Below are positions 1-7,126 of a DNA stretch of 7,912 bases, in pieces; within the stretch, counting starts at the first letter, position 1, and every line of letters starts with the position of its first letter. A program made the translations under genes and the position numbers. The notes below the pieces were generated by a model, which made no database searches, was not told the origin of the DNA, and saw only the letters and a program-made list of their open reading frames with translations. Source of the DNA: Pseudoxanthomonas sp. (GTDB taxonomy: Bacteria; Pseudomonadota; Gammaproteobacteria; Xanthomonadales; Xanthomonadaceae); the NCBI GenBank assembly GCA_026785795.1, contig JAJAZJ010000135.1, positions 1 through 7,912 of the forward strand. Direction: 5' to 3'.

Positions 1-1121
<1,121 letters not shown>

Positions 1122-1481
1122 TTACGCCGCGAGTGCGCCCTTGGCTTTTTCTGCCAGGGCCGCAAAACCCACCGCATCGTGTACGGCGATATCCGCCAGC
1201 ACCTTGCGGTCCAGGGTGATACCAGCCTTCAGCATGCCGTTCATGAAACGGCTGTAGCTCAGGCCGTTGATGCGGGCAGCCGCATTGATGCGGGTGATCC
1301 ACAGCGAACGGAAGTTGCGCTTCTTCTGCTTGCGACCGATATACGCGTACTGACCGGCCTTGATGACGGCCTGGTTGGCAACGCGGAAGACCTTGCGACG
1401 GGCGTTGTAGTAGCCCTTCGCCAGCTTCAGGATTTTCTTGTGACGGCGGCGCGCCGTTACACCACGTTTGACTCGTGCCAT
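1122..1481 (-). CDS. rplT: 50S ribosomal protein L20
   Basis: Structural protein of the large ribosomal subunit that binds 23S rRNA and is needed early in 50S assembly. In enterobacteria L20 also represses translation of its own rpmI-rplT mRNA. The 119-residue product ([20 protein letters not shown]...) has the family's usual length. It shows the very basic N-terminal RNA-binding extension, the signature [20 protein letters not shown] around residues 50-70, and the conserved [16 protein letters not shown] segment. The start is fixed by a Shine-Dalgarno sequence GAGGA (1489-1493) that overlaps the rpmI stop codon, with 7 nt spacing. Only 10 nt separate it from rpmI, so the two are surely co-transcribed and probably translationally coupled. 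Confidence 0.98.
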   Translation of the reverse strand: MARVKRGVTARRRHKKILKLAKGYYNARRKVFRVANQAVIKAGQYAYIGRKQKKRNFRSLWITRINAAARINGLSYSRFMNGMLKAGITLDRKVLADIAVHDAVGFAALAEKAKGALAA

Positions 1482-1491
1482 TGTTCAGTCC

Positions 1492-1689
1492 TCAGAGATA
1501 CGGAAGCATACGATCCAGACGCTTGGAGTCTTCGGCACGAATGATGTTCGTTGCACGAAGGCCACGCTTACGCTTGGTCGACTTCTTGGTGAGGATATGG
1601 CTCTTGTTGGCGTGGCCAGCCTTGTATTTGCCGGAAGCGGTCTTCCGGAAACGCTTGGCCGCCGCCCGGTTGGTCTTGATCTTGGGCAT
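1492..1689 (-). CDS. rpmI: 50S ribosomal protein L35
   Basis: Small basic protein of the large ribosomal subunit, 65 residues ([20 protein letters not shown]...LDRMLPYL), the standard length. The L35 hallmarks are visible: the [14 protein letters not shown] start, the K/R-rich middle, and the ending around RMLPYL. A good Shine-Dalgarno sequence (AAGGA, 1698-1702) sits 8 nt before the ATG. It heads the rpmI-rplT pair. Unlike the compact Escherichia coli arrangement, about 400 nt separate it from infC, and this gap contains a convincing promoter. The pair can therefore be expressed independently of infC. The leader could host L20 autoregulation, as known in enterobacteria, but I could not identify an L20 site by eye. 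Confidence 0.98.
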   Translation of the reverse strand: MPKIKTNRAAAKRFRKTASGKYKAGHANKSHILTKKSTKRKRGLRATNIIRAEDSKRLDRMLPYL

Positions 1690-1872
1690 TGCGGTAGTCC
1701 TTGATTGGTTGCTGTAACTGACCCGGGCGGCAGCCTTGATGCTTCTTCATGAAGCGGCCACGCTTTCCATCCATGCCCAATGTCGGCTTGTAAGTCGTTG
1801 AATCTGTTAGGAAACCTACGACAGGTCCTGTGGCTGCCCCAAACCCTGCGGGTGGCCGCCCGGCTGGCCGGG
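1690..1872 (-). other. Long 5' leader of the rpmI-rplT transcript
   Basis: About 180 nt lie between the predicted transcription start (near 1872) and the rpmI ATG, with no credible ORF. Visible structure includes the palindrome CTTCATGAAG within 1746-1755 and a bulged hairpin made from 1809-1830 (ACCT/AGGT plus AGG/CCT). The Shine-Dalgarno-containing heptamer ATCAAGG occurs twice on the minus strand, at 1699-1705 and at 1734-1740. Long structured rpmI leaders bind L20 in Escherichia coli. An equivalent role here is inference only. Confidence 0.4.
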
Positions 1873-1878
1873 CCGCGT

Positions 1879-1907
1879 ATTATGCCCGCGACGGCTTTTC
1901 CTTGCAA
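1879..1907 (-). promoter_or_regulatory. Sigma70-type promoter for rpmI-rplT
   Basis: On the minus strand the -35 is TTGCAA (1907-1902), the spacer is 17 nt (1901-1885) and the -10 is CATAAT (1884-1879, 5 of 6 matches to consensus). Transcription would start near 1872. This is among the best promoter matches in the window. It lies in the infC-rpmI gap with the right orientation to drive rpmI-rplT. Confidence 0.7.
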
Positions 1908-1957
1908 ATCATGGGCCTTGGTCCTTTATCCCCGGCGCCCGAAGGGTGTGCAGGGCT

Positions 1958-1987
1958 GAGAAGGGGGCGCGCAGCGCCGGATGAGGG
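1958..1987 (-). repeat. Intergenic hairpin repeat, copy A (degenerate, minus orientation)
   Basis: Read on the minus strand from 1987: CCCTCATCC, then a 5-bp stem with 3-nt loop (GGCGC-TGC-GCGCC, 1978-1966), two bases, then CTTCTC (1963-1958). Copy B at 2038-2081 has the same architecture with different, compensating stem bases. The second hairpin present in copy B is not preserved here. The layout resembles the RIME/REP-type palindromic repeats scattered through proteobacterial genomes; family assignment is from memory. The neighbouring 1985-2003 stretch also forms a GGGCGG/CCGCCC hairpin. Confidence 0.5.
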
Positions 1988-2037
1988 CGGGAGAATTCCG
2001 CCCTGCTGACAACCATCCATCAATCTCCAGGCGCATG

Positions 2038-2081
2038 CCCTGATCCGCCCCTTCGGGGCAGCTTCTCCCGAAGGGAGAAGG
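2038..2081 (+). repeat. Intergenic hairpin repeat, copy B (intact, plus orientation)
   Basis: On the plus strand: CCCTGATCC, then hairpin 1 (GCCCC 2047-2051, loop TTC, GGGGC 2055-2059), two bases, then hairpin 2 (CTTCTCCC 2062-2069, loop GAA, GGGAGAAG 2073-2080). Both stems are perfect. It faces copy A head to head across about 50 nt and ends 9 nt from the infC stop codon. There it would form the 3' end structure of the infC mRNA. There is no U-run, so it is not a classical terminator. Confidence 0.55.
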
Positions 2082-2089
2082 AAGGCCGG

Positions 2090-2623
2090 CTACTTCTTTT
2101 TGGGCGCGATCATCATCACCATCTGCCGCCCTTCCAGGCGGGGGCGCGATTCGATCACGATCTCATCGCCCAGTTCGGTCTCGATCCGGGTGGCCATCTC
2201 GCGGCCCAGTTCCTGGTGGCTCATCTCGCGGCCGCGGAAACGGATATTGATCTTGACCTTGTCGCCTTCCTCCAAAAAGCGGCGGATGTTGCGCATCTTG
2301 ATCTGGTAGTCGCCCTCATCGGTGACCGGCCGGAACTTGAGTTCCTTGATCTCGACCTGCTTCTGCTTCTTCTTGGCGGCGTTGGCCTTCTTCTGGGCCT
2401 CGAACTTGAACTTGCCGAAGTCCATGACGCGGCACACCGGCGGATCGGCCTGCGGCTGGATTTCCACCAGGTCCATGCCGGACTCCTCGGCCAGGGCCAA
2501 CGCCGCATCGCGCGAAAGCACGCCGACCATTTCGCCGTCTGCGCCAATCACGCGCACATTGGGAACGCGGATTTCCTGGTTCTTGCGGTTTTGCTTGTTA
2601 TCGGGGGTACTGATTGTTGCCAT
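2090..2623 (-). CDS. infC: Translation initiation factor IF-3
   Basis: IF3 binds the 30S subunit, keeps it apart from 50S, and proofreads the start codon and initiator tRNA. The frame opens at ATG 2623 and gives 177 residues, or 174 from the more likely AUC start at 2614. The N-terminal domain shows NQEIRVPNVRVIGADGEMVGVL and LVEIQPQADPPVCRVMDFGK. A lysine-rich linker (KKANAAKKKQKQ) follows. The C-terminal domain shows IKELKFRPVTDEGDYQIK, FLEEGDKVKINIRFRGREM and the terminal EGRQMVMMIAPKKK. It lies 59 nt downstream of thrS and was probably transcribed with it; I found no convincing promoter in the gap. The ATG directly abuts the Shine-Dalgarno sequence (spacing 0), whereas the in-frame AUC is 9 nt away. 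Non-AUG starts in infC (AUU in Escherichia coli) are known to allow autoregulation. Confidence 0.98.
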   Translation of the reverse strand: MATISTPDNKQNRKNQEIRVPNVRVIGADGEMVGVLSRDAALALAEESGMDLVEIQPQADPPVCRVMDFGKFKFEAQKKANAAKKKQKQVEIKELKFRPVTDEGDYQIKMRNIRRFLEEGDKVKINIRFRGREMSHQELGREMATRIETELGDEIVIESRPRLEGRQMVMMIAPKKK

Positions 2624-2628
2624 CTCCC
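2612..2628 (-). promoter_or_regulatory. infC Shine-Dalgarno and probable AUC start codon
   Basis: On the minus strand GGGAG (2628-2624) is followed immediately by ATG (2623-2621) and, after GCA ACA, by ATC (2614-2612). The anti-SD duplex can run from GGAG through the UG of the ATG, so that ATG is a poor start. ATC has ideal 9-nt spacing. AUC is a codon class that IF3 discriminates against, giving a direct route to IF3 autoregulation. The start assignment is inference. Confidence 0.55.
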
Positions 2629-2644
2629 AAGGGATACATCCATG

Positions 2645-2664
2645 CCGGCCCCCGCGGGGGCCGG
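2645..2664. repeat. Perfect 20-nt G+C-only palindrome between thrS and infC
   Basis: Every base pairs with its mirror partner across the 20 nt (CCGGCCCCCG and its reverse complement). In RNA this gives a stem of about 8 bp with a 4-nt loop. It begins 18 nt after the thrS stop and ends 16 nt before the infC Shine-Dalgarno sequence. It lacks a U-run on either strand, so a role in mRNA processing, stability or infC translation is more likely than termination (inference). Confidence 0.6.
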
Positions 2665-2682
2665 GACATTGCTCGCACCGAT

Positions 2683-4590
2683 CTAGCCGGCGCGGAGGCG
2701 CTCGGCGAAATCAGCGACGCCCATTGTGCCTAAATCTTCACCCGAGCGCGTGCGCACCGCGACCGTGCCCTCTTCCTTCTCGCGGTCCCCGACCACCAGC
2801 AGGTAGGGCACCCGCTGCAGGGTATGCTCGCGGATCTTGTAGCCGATCTTTTCGTTCCGCACATCCGAAGTGACCCGAAAGCCTTGATCTGCAAGGGATT
2901 TCCGGACTTCCGTCGCATGGCCGGCCTGGGCATCGGTGATGTTCATGACCACCGCCTGGACCGGGGCCAGCCACGCCGGGAAGGATCCGGCATGGTGCTC
3001 GATCAGGATGCCGATGAACCGCTCCATGGAGCCCACGATGGCCCGGTGCAGCATCACCGGGTGCTGGCGCGCGGAATGTTCATCGATGTAGGAGGCCCCG
3101 AGGCGCTCGGGCATCATGAAATCCACCTGCATCGTGCCCAGCTGCCAGCTGCGGCCAATGGCGTCCTTGAGGTGGTATTCAATCTTGGGGCCGTAGAAAG
3201 CGCCCTCGCCGGGCAACTCCTGCCACTCCACGCCCGAGGCGCGCAGCGCCGAACGCAGGGCCGCTTCGGCCTTGTCCCAGGTGGAATCGTCGCCCAGGCG
3301 CGATTCGGGGCGCAGGGCGATCTTGATCTGGATGCTTCCATCGGCAGTGGGGTCGAAGCCAAAGTCGGCGTAGACCTTCAGCGCCTGCTCGTGGAAGTCA
3401 CGGACCTCGGCCTCGATCTGGCCTTCGGTGCAGAAGATATGCCCGTCGTCCTGGGTGAATCCACGCACGCGCAGAATGCCGTGCAGCGCGCCGGAGGGTT
3501 CGTTGCGGTGGCAGGCGCCGAACTCGCCGTAGCGGATCGGCAGGTCGCGGTAGCTGTGCAGGCCCTGGTTGAATACCTGCACGTGGCCGGGGCAGTTCAT
3601 CGGCTTGAGCGCATACGTACGCTTCTCCGATTCGGTGAAGAACATGTTGTCCTTGTAGTTGTCCCAGTGGCCGGATTGCTGCCACAGCGACACGTCCAGG
3701 ATCTGCGGGCAGCGCACCTCGCCATAGCCGGTCTTGCGGTAGACCTGACGCATGTACTGCTCCACCACCTGCCAGATGGCCCAGCCCTTCGGGTGCCAGA
3801 ACACCAGCCCCGGCGCCTCTTCCTGCAGGTGGAACAGCTCCTGCTGCTTGCCGATCCTGCGGTGGTCGCGCTTGTCGGCTTCCTCGATGCGCAGGATGTA
3901 GGCGTCCAGCTGCTTCTTGTCGGCCCACGCGGTGCCGTAGATGCGCTGCAGCTGCTCGTTCTTCGCGTCTCCGCGCCAATAGGCGCCGGAAATGCGCGTG
4001 AGCTTGAACGACTTCAGGAAGCGCGTGTTGGGCACGTGCGGGCCGCGGCACATGTCCACGTATTCCTGGTGGTAGTACAGGCCCATCGCGGTCTCGTCGG
4101 GCAGGTCCTCGATCAGGCGCAGCTTGTAGTCCTCGCCGCGCGACCTGAATATTTCGATCACCTCGGCGCGCGGGGTGACCTGCTTGACCACGTCGTAGTC
4201 CTGCGCAACGAGTTCCTGCATGCGCTGTTCGATCGCAAGCAGGTCTTCCGGGGTAAAAGGACGCTCGTTCCAGATGTCGTAGTAGAAGCCCTCGGCGATG
4301 ACCGGGCCAATCACCATCTTGGCTCCCGGGAAAAGCTGCTTCACCGCATGTCCTACCAGGTGCGCGCTGGAGTGGCGGATGATCTCGACGCCTTCCTCGT
4401 CTTTGGGGGTAATGATGCGCAAGCTGGCGTCATGCTCGATGCGGTCGCTGGCGTCCACCAGCTTGCCGTCCACGGCGCCGGCCACGGTGGCCTTGGCCAG
4501 GCCCGGGCCGATGGACTGCGCCACTTCCATGACGCTGACCGGGTGTTCGAATTCGCGGCGGCTGCCGTCGGGGAGCGTGATCGTGATCAT
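2683..4590 (-). CDS. thrS: Threonine--tRNA ligase
   Basis: Cytoplasmic class II synthetase that charges tRNA-Thr and edits mischarged Ser-tRNA-Thr. It has 635 residues, close to the 642 of Escherichia coli. An N-terminal TGS domain (about 1-62) is followed by the editing domain, with HSSAH (H73, H77) and CRGPH (C181, H185). The catalytic core has motif 2 ([18 protein letters not shown], about 354-371) and motif 3 ([14 protein letters not shown], about 515-528). The expected zinc ligands C333 (MNCPGH), H384 (DDGHIF) and H515 (MLHRA) are present. The anticodon-binding domain occupies about 540-635 ([26 protein letters not shown]). The ATG at 4590 has only a weak Shine-Dalgarno sequence (GGAA, 7 nt away) and sits 18 nt after the U-run of a terminator-like hairpin. 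It follows tRNA-Val on the same strand and leads into infC. Confidence 0.99.
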   Translation of the reverse strand: MITITLPDGSRREFEHPVSVMEVAQSIGPGLAKATVAGAVDGKLVDASDRIEHDASLRIITPKDEEGVEIIRHSSAHLVGHAVKQLFPGAKMVIGPVIAEGFYYDIWNERPFTPEDLLAIEQRMQELVAQDYDVVKQVTPRAEVIEIFRSRGEDYKLRLIEDLPDETAMGLYYHQEYVDMCRGPHVPNTRFLKSFKLTRISGAYWRGDAKNEQLQRIYGTAWADKKQLDAYILRIEEADKRDHRRIGKQQELFHLQEEAPGLVFWHPKGWAIWQVVEQYMRQVYRKTGYGEVRCPQILDVSLWQQSGHWDNYKDNMFFTESEKRTYALKPMNCPGHVQVFNQGLHSYRDLPIRYGEFGACHRNEPSGALHGILRVRGFTQDDGHIFCTEGQIEAEVRDFHEQALKVYADFGFDPTADGSIQIKIALRPESRLGDDSTWDKAEAALRSALRASGVEWQELPGEGAFYGPKIEYHLKDAIGRSWQLGTMQVDFMMPERLGASYIDEHSARQHPVMLHRAIVGSMERFIGILIEHHAGSFPAWLAPVQAVVMNITDAQAGHATEVRKSLADQGFRVTSDVRNEKIGYKIREHTLQRVPYLLVVGDREKEEGTVAVRTRSGEDLGTMGVADFAERLRAG

Positions 4591-4608
4591 TGTTCGGTTC
4601 CAGAAACG

Positions 4609-4627
4609 AAAAAAGGCGCTGCGCGCC
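4609..4627 (-). terminator. Terminator-like hairpin just upstream of thrS
   Basis: On the minus strand GGCGC (4627-4623), loop GCA, GCGCC (4619-4615), then six U residues (4614-4609). The stem is short but all G/C and the U-run is uninterrupted. It would end the tRNA-Val transcript about 130 nt past the tRNA. It is only 18 nt before the thrS ATG and no good promoter is visible in between, so it may act as a partial terminator or attenuator for thrS (inference). Confidence 0.6.
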
Positions 4628-4758
4628 CTGGATACACCAACGTGACGGGCGGCAGGGAAGTCAGCAGGGGCAGCGGGTAGTGCTCATGTCGCACGCTCGG
4701 CGGCTGCTTGCCGCCACCTCTGGAATGTTGCCGTTGCCGGGGCCACGCCGTTCCAGCG
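4628..4758 (-). other. tRNA-Val to thrS spacer with a small hairpin
   Basis: No ORF worth calling and no convincing promoter. It holds a perfect 6-bp hairpin with a 5-nt loop (GGCGGC 4699-4704 with GCCGCC 4710-4715) and a 4-bp GTGC/GCAC hairpin near 4681-4695. These may help 3' processing of tRNA-Val or structure the thrS leader. I searched for a mimic of the tRNA-Thr anticodon arm, as in the Escherichia coli thrS operator, and found nothing persuasive. Confidence 0.35.
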
Positions 4759-4833
4759 TGGTGGGCGGTGAGGGGTTCGAACCCCCGACCCCTACCATGT
4801 CAAGGTAGTGCTCTACCGCTGAGCTAACCGCCC
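4759..4833 (-). tRNA. tRNA-Val (anticodon GAC)
   Basis: A full 75-nt cloverleaf with encoded CCA. The acceptor stem is GGGCGGT/ACCGCCC followed by discriminator A and CCA. The D arm is GCTC/GAGC with a 7-nt loop. The anticodon arm is CTACC-TTGACAT-GGTAG with anticodon GAC. The variable region has 5 nt and the T arm carries TTCGAAC. It reads GUC (and by wobble GUU) valine codons. It lies between uvrB and thrS on the same strand. Confidence 0.97.
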
Positions 4834-4865
4834 GGTATGTCCGACGCCAAGGCGCTGGGGGCGGC

Positions 4866-4871
4866 ATCATA
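4866..4871 (-). promoter_or_regulatory. Probable -10 element for tRNA-Val
   Basis: TATGAT on the minus strand (5 of 6 to consensus) is followed by a very G/C-rich stretch (GCCGCCCCC), the discriminator type common at stable-RNA promoters. Transcription would start near 4859, giving a 5' leader of about 25 nt for RNase P to remove. The -35 is poor: TTTCCG at 18-nt spacing is the best I see. The transcript may continue into thrS. Confidence 0.5.
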
Positions 4872-4886
4872 ACATCCGGCCCTGTG

Positions 4887-4914
4887 CCGCGGAAACGCCG
4901 CGGGATCCCGCGGC
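4887..4914. repeat. Palindrome with a competing hairpin after uvrB
   Basis: An 18-nt perfect palindrome, GCCGCGGGATCCCGCGGC (4897-4914), lies 32 nt after the uvrB stop. Its left arm can instead pair with CCGCGG at 4887-4892 (partner 4898-4903, loop AAACG). The two folds exclude each other. Only GUUU follows the palindrome on the minus strand, so it is at best a weak terminator for uvrB. Confidence 0.45.
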
Positions 4915-4946
4915 CCCCGCACCCGGGCCGACGGCGCGGCGCGTGT

Positions 4947-6968
4947 TCAGAACGCCAGGCTGGCCGTCTTCAGGGCCTGGATCTCATCCCGCAGCCGCGC
5001 GGCGTCCTCGAACTCCAGGTCCCGTGCGTGCTGGTACATCTGCTGCTCCAATTGCTTCAGCCGGGCCGCGAGCTGGGCCGGGCTGAACGCGGCGTAGTCC
5101 GGCGCGGGCTCTGCCACCCGCCGCCCCTTGCCGCGGCCGCCCCTGGAATCATTGGCTGCCTCGCTGTGGGCCCCCTCCATGATGTCGATGATCGGCTTGG
5201 CGATCGAGACCGGGGTGATGCCGTGCTCGATGTTGTACTCCACCTGCTTTTCGCGGCGCCGGCTGGTTTCGTCAATGGCGGCCTGCATCGAGTTGGTGAC
5301 TTTATCGGCGTACAGGATCGCCTTGCCGCGCAGGTTGCGGGCGGCGCGGCCAATGGTCTGGATCAATGAGCCACGCGAGCGCAGGAAGCCCTCCTTGTCC
5401 GCGTCCAGGATCGCCACCAGCGACACCTCGGGCATGTCCAGGCCTTCGCGCAGCAGGTTGATGCCCACCAGCACGTCGAATCGGCCCAGGCGCAGGTCGC
5501 GGATGATCTCCACCCGCTCCACCGTATCCACGTCCGAATGCAGGTAGCGCACCTTGATGCCGTGCTCACCCAGGTATTCGGTCAGGTTCTCGGCCATGCG
5601 CTTGGTCAGCGTGGTGATCAGCACGCGGTCGCCCATGGCCACGCGCAGGTTGATCTCGGACATCACGTCATCCACCTGGCTGGCCACCGGGCGGATTTCC
5701 ACCGGCGGATCGATCAAGCCGGTGGGACGCACCACCAGTTCCACCACCTCACCGCCGGTTTCGCGCAGCTCGTAGGGCCCGGGGGTAGCCGAAACATAGA
5801 TGCTGCGCGGTGAACGCGCCTCCCATTCCTCGAACTTCAGCGGCCGGTTGTCCAGCGCCGAAGGCAGGCGGAAGCCGAAATCCACCAGCGTGGTCTTGCG
5901 CGAGCGGTCACCCTTGTACATCGCCCCGATCTGCGGAATGGTCACGTGCGATTCGTCGCAGACCAGCAGCGCGTCGGCGGGGAGGTAGTCGAACAGGGTC
6001 GGCGGCGGCTCACCCGGCAGCTTGCCGGTCAGGTGCCTGGAGTAGTTTTCGATGCCGTTGCAGTAGCCCACTTCGGCCATCATCTCCAGGTCGAACTGGG
6101 TCCGCTGCGCCAGGCGCTGCGCTTCAACCAGCTTGTTCTGCGAATACAGATCCTCCAGCCGCGGCTTGAGTTCCAGCTTGATGGTTTCGATCGCGGCCAG
6201 CACGCGCTCGCGGGTGGTGGCGTAGTGGGTCTTGGGATACAGCGTGTAGCGCTGCAGCTTGCGCAGGGTTTCCCCGGTCAGCGGATCGAACAGGGTCAGG
6301 TTCTCCACTTCGCCGTCAAACAGCTCGATACGCAGCGCCTCGATTTCCGATTCGGCCGGGAACACGTCGATGACTTCGCCCTTGACCCGGAAGGTACCGC
6401 GATGCAGCTCGTATTCGTTGCGCGTGTACTGCAGCTGGGTCAGGTGCCTGATCAGTTCGCGCTGGTCGATGTGCTCGCCGCGCGACAGGATCAGGCGCAG
6501 CGACAGGTAGTCCTCCGGTGCGCCCAGGCCGTAGATCGCCGACACCGTGGCCACCACGATGGTGTCGCGGCGCGAGAGCAGCGCCTTGGTCGCGGACAGG
6601 CGCATCTGCTCGATGTGCTCGTTGATCGAGCTGTCCTTCTCGATAAAGGTGTCCGAGGACGGCACGTAGGCCTCGGGCTGGTAGTAGTCGTAGTAGCTGA
6701 CGAAATACTCCACCGCGTTGTGCGGGAAGAAAGTCTTGAACTCGCCATACAGCTGCGCGGCCAGGGTCTTGTTCGGGGCCATGACCAGGGTGGGTTTCTG
6801 CACCGCCTGGATCACGTTGGCGATGGTGTAGGTCTTGCCCGATCCGGTCACCCCCAGCAGGGTCTGCTTGGCAAGCCCGGACTCGAAGCCCTCGATCAGT
6901 TTGGCGATGGCCTGTGGCTGGTCGCCGGCGGGGGAATAGGCGGAAACAAGCTCGAAACGGTCGGTCAT
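4947..6968 (-). CDS. uvrB: UvrABC excinuclease subunit B
   Basis: UvrB is the ATP-dependent damage-verification subunit of nucleotide excision repair. UvrA loads it on DNA, and it then recruits UvrC for incision. From ATG 6968 ([13 protein letters not shown]...) it has 673 residues, the same as Escherichia coli UvrB. Walker A is GVTGSGKT at 39-46. The damage-probing beta-hairpin has [15 protein letters not shown] with tyrosines 92, 93, 95 and 96. The Walker B-type DESH box is near 337-340. Helicase motifs V/VI are visible as [30 protein letters not shown] and QTIGRAARN near 500-545. The C-terminal UVR motif, which contacts UvrC, covers about the last 40 residues. An in-frame ATG at 7007 is rejected because the -10 element lies inside that extension. 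The Shine-Dalgarno sequence is weak (AGAAG, 7 nt). No LexA box was recognised. Confidence 0.99.
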   Translation of the reverse strand: MTDRFELVSAYSPAGDQPQAIAKLIEGFESGLAKQTLLGVTGSGKTYTIANVIQAVQKPTLVMAPNKTLAAQLYGEFKTFFPHNAVEYFVSYYDYYQPEAYVPSSDTFIEKDSSINEHIEQMRLSATKALLSRRDTIVVATVSAIYGLGAPEDYLSLRLILSRGEHIDQRELIRHLTQLQYTRNEYELHRGTFRVKGEVIDVFPAESEIEALRIELFDGEVENLTLFDPLTGETLRKLQRYTLYPKTHYATTRERVLAAIETIKLELKPRLEDLYSQNKLVEAQRLAQRTQFDLEMMAEVGYCNGIENYSRHLTGKLPGEPPPTLFDYLPADALLVCDESHVTIPQIGAMYKGDRSRKTTLVDFGFRLPSALDNRPLKFEEWEARSPRSIYVSATPGPYELRETGGEVVELVVRPTGLIDPPVEIRPVASQVDDVMSEINLRVAMGDRVLITTLTKRMAENLTEYLGEHGIKVRYLHSDVDTVERVEIIRDLRLGRFDVLVGINLLREGLDMPEVSLVAILDADKEGFLRSRGSLIQTIGRAARNLRGKAILYADKVTNSMQAAIDETSRRREKQVEYNIEHGITPVSIAKPIIDIMEGAHSEAANDSRGGRGKGRRVAEPAPDYAAFSPAQLAARLKQLEQQMYQHARDLEFEDAARLRDEIQALKTASLAF

Positions 6969-6999
6969 GGGCAGGCTTCTGGGACGACTGCCCAGTATA
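6968..6999 (-). promoter_or_regulatory. uvrB promoter -10 and start-proximal inverted repeat
   Basis: TATACT on the minus strand (6999-6994, 5 of 6 to consensus) gives a transcript with a leader of about 20 nt before ATG 6968. No good -35 lies at 16-18 nt; CTGACA occurs at 22 nt, which is too far. A perfect inverted repeat TGGGCAG (6968-6974) N13 CTGCCCA (6988-6994) runs from the end of the -10 to the start codon. It could be an operator (inference). Confidence 0.5.
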
Positions 7000-7114
7000 G
7001 CGGGCACCCGGATTACAGGCGTGTCAGGGAAAGTCCTACCCCTGCCTGCGCCCTGCGCCGATGCCGGAGGCCAGCCGTTAGCGGGACGCTGTGGCTACCC
7101 CCGGACGCCCCTGC

Positions 7115-7119
7115 AGGAG
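7115..7119 (+). promoter_or_regulatory. Ribosome binding site that decides the pilin start
   Basis: AGGAG lies 7 nt before ATG 7127, the best-placed Shine-Dalgarno sequence in the window. It supports ATG 7127 over the in-frame GTG at 7091. No clear promoter for this gene is visible in 7000-7110. Confidence 0.7.
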
Positions 7120-7126
7120 AACCGAA

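Noticed and set aside
2824..4680. Long plus-strand open frame (618 codons) opposite thrS
   Set aside because: It lies fully antisense to an unmistakable thrS. Its composition is what high-G+C codon bias produces on the opposite strand, with no recognisable domain and no Shine-Dalgarno sequence.
4591..4758. T-box or tRNA-Thr-mimicking operator upstream of thrS
   Set aside because: No T-box consensus was seen, and the CGU-containing stretch near the thrS start has no stable anticodon-like stem.
6969..7007. Upstream ATG start for uvrB, adding 13 residues
   Set aside because: The TATACT -10 element falls inside this extension, and [13 protein letters not shown] matches the usual UvrB start and the 673-residue family length.
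7091..7126. GTG start for the pilin gene, adding 12 residues
   Set aside because: ATG 7127 has AGGAG at 7-nt spacing, whereas the GTG has no Shine-Dalgarno sequence. The extension would make an already long leader longer.
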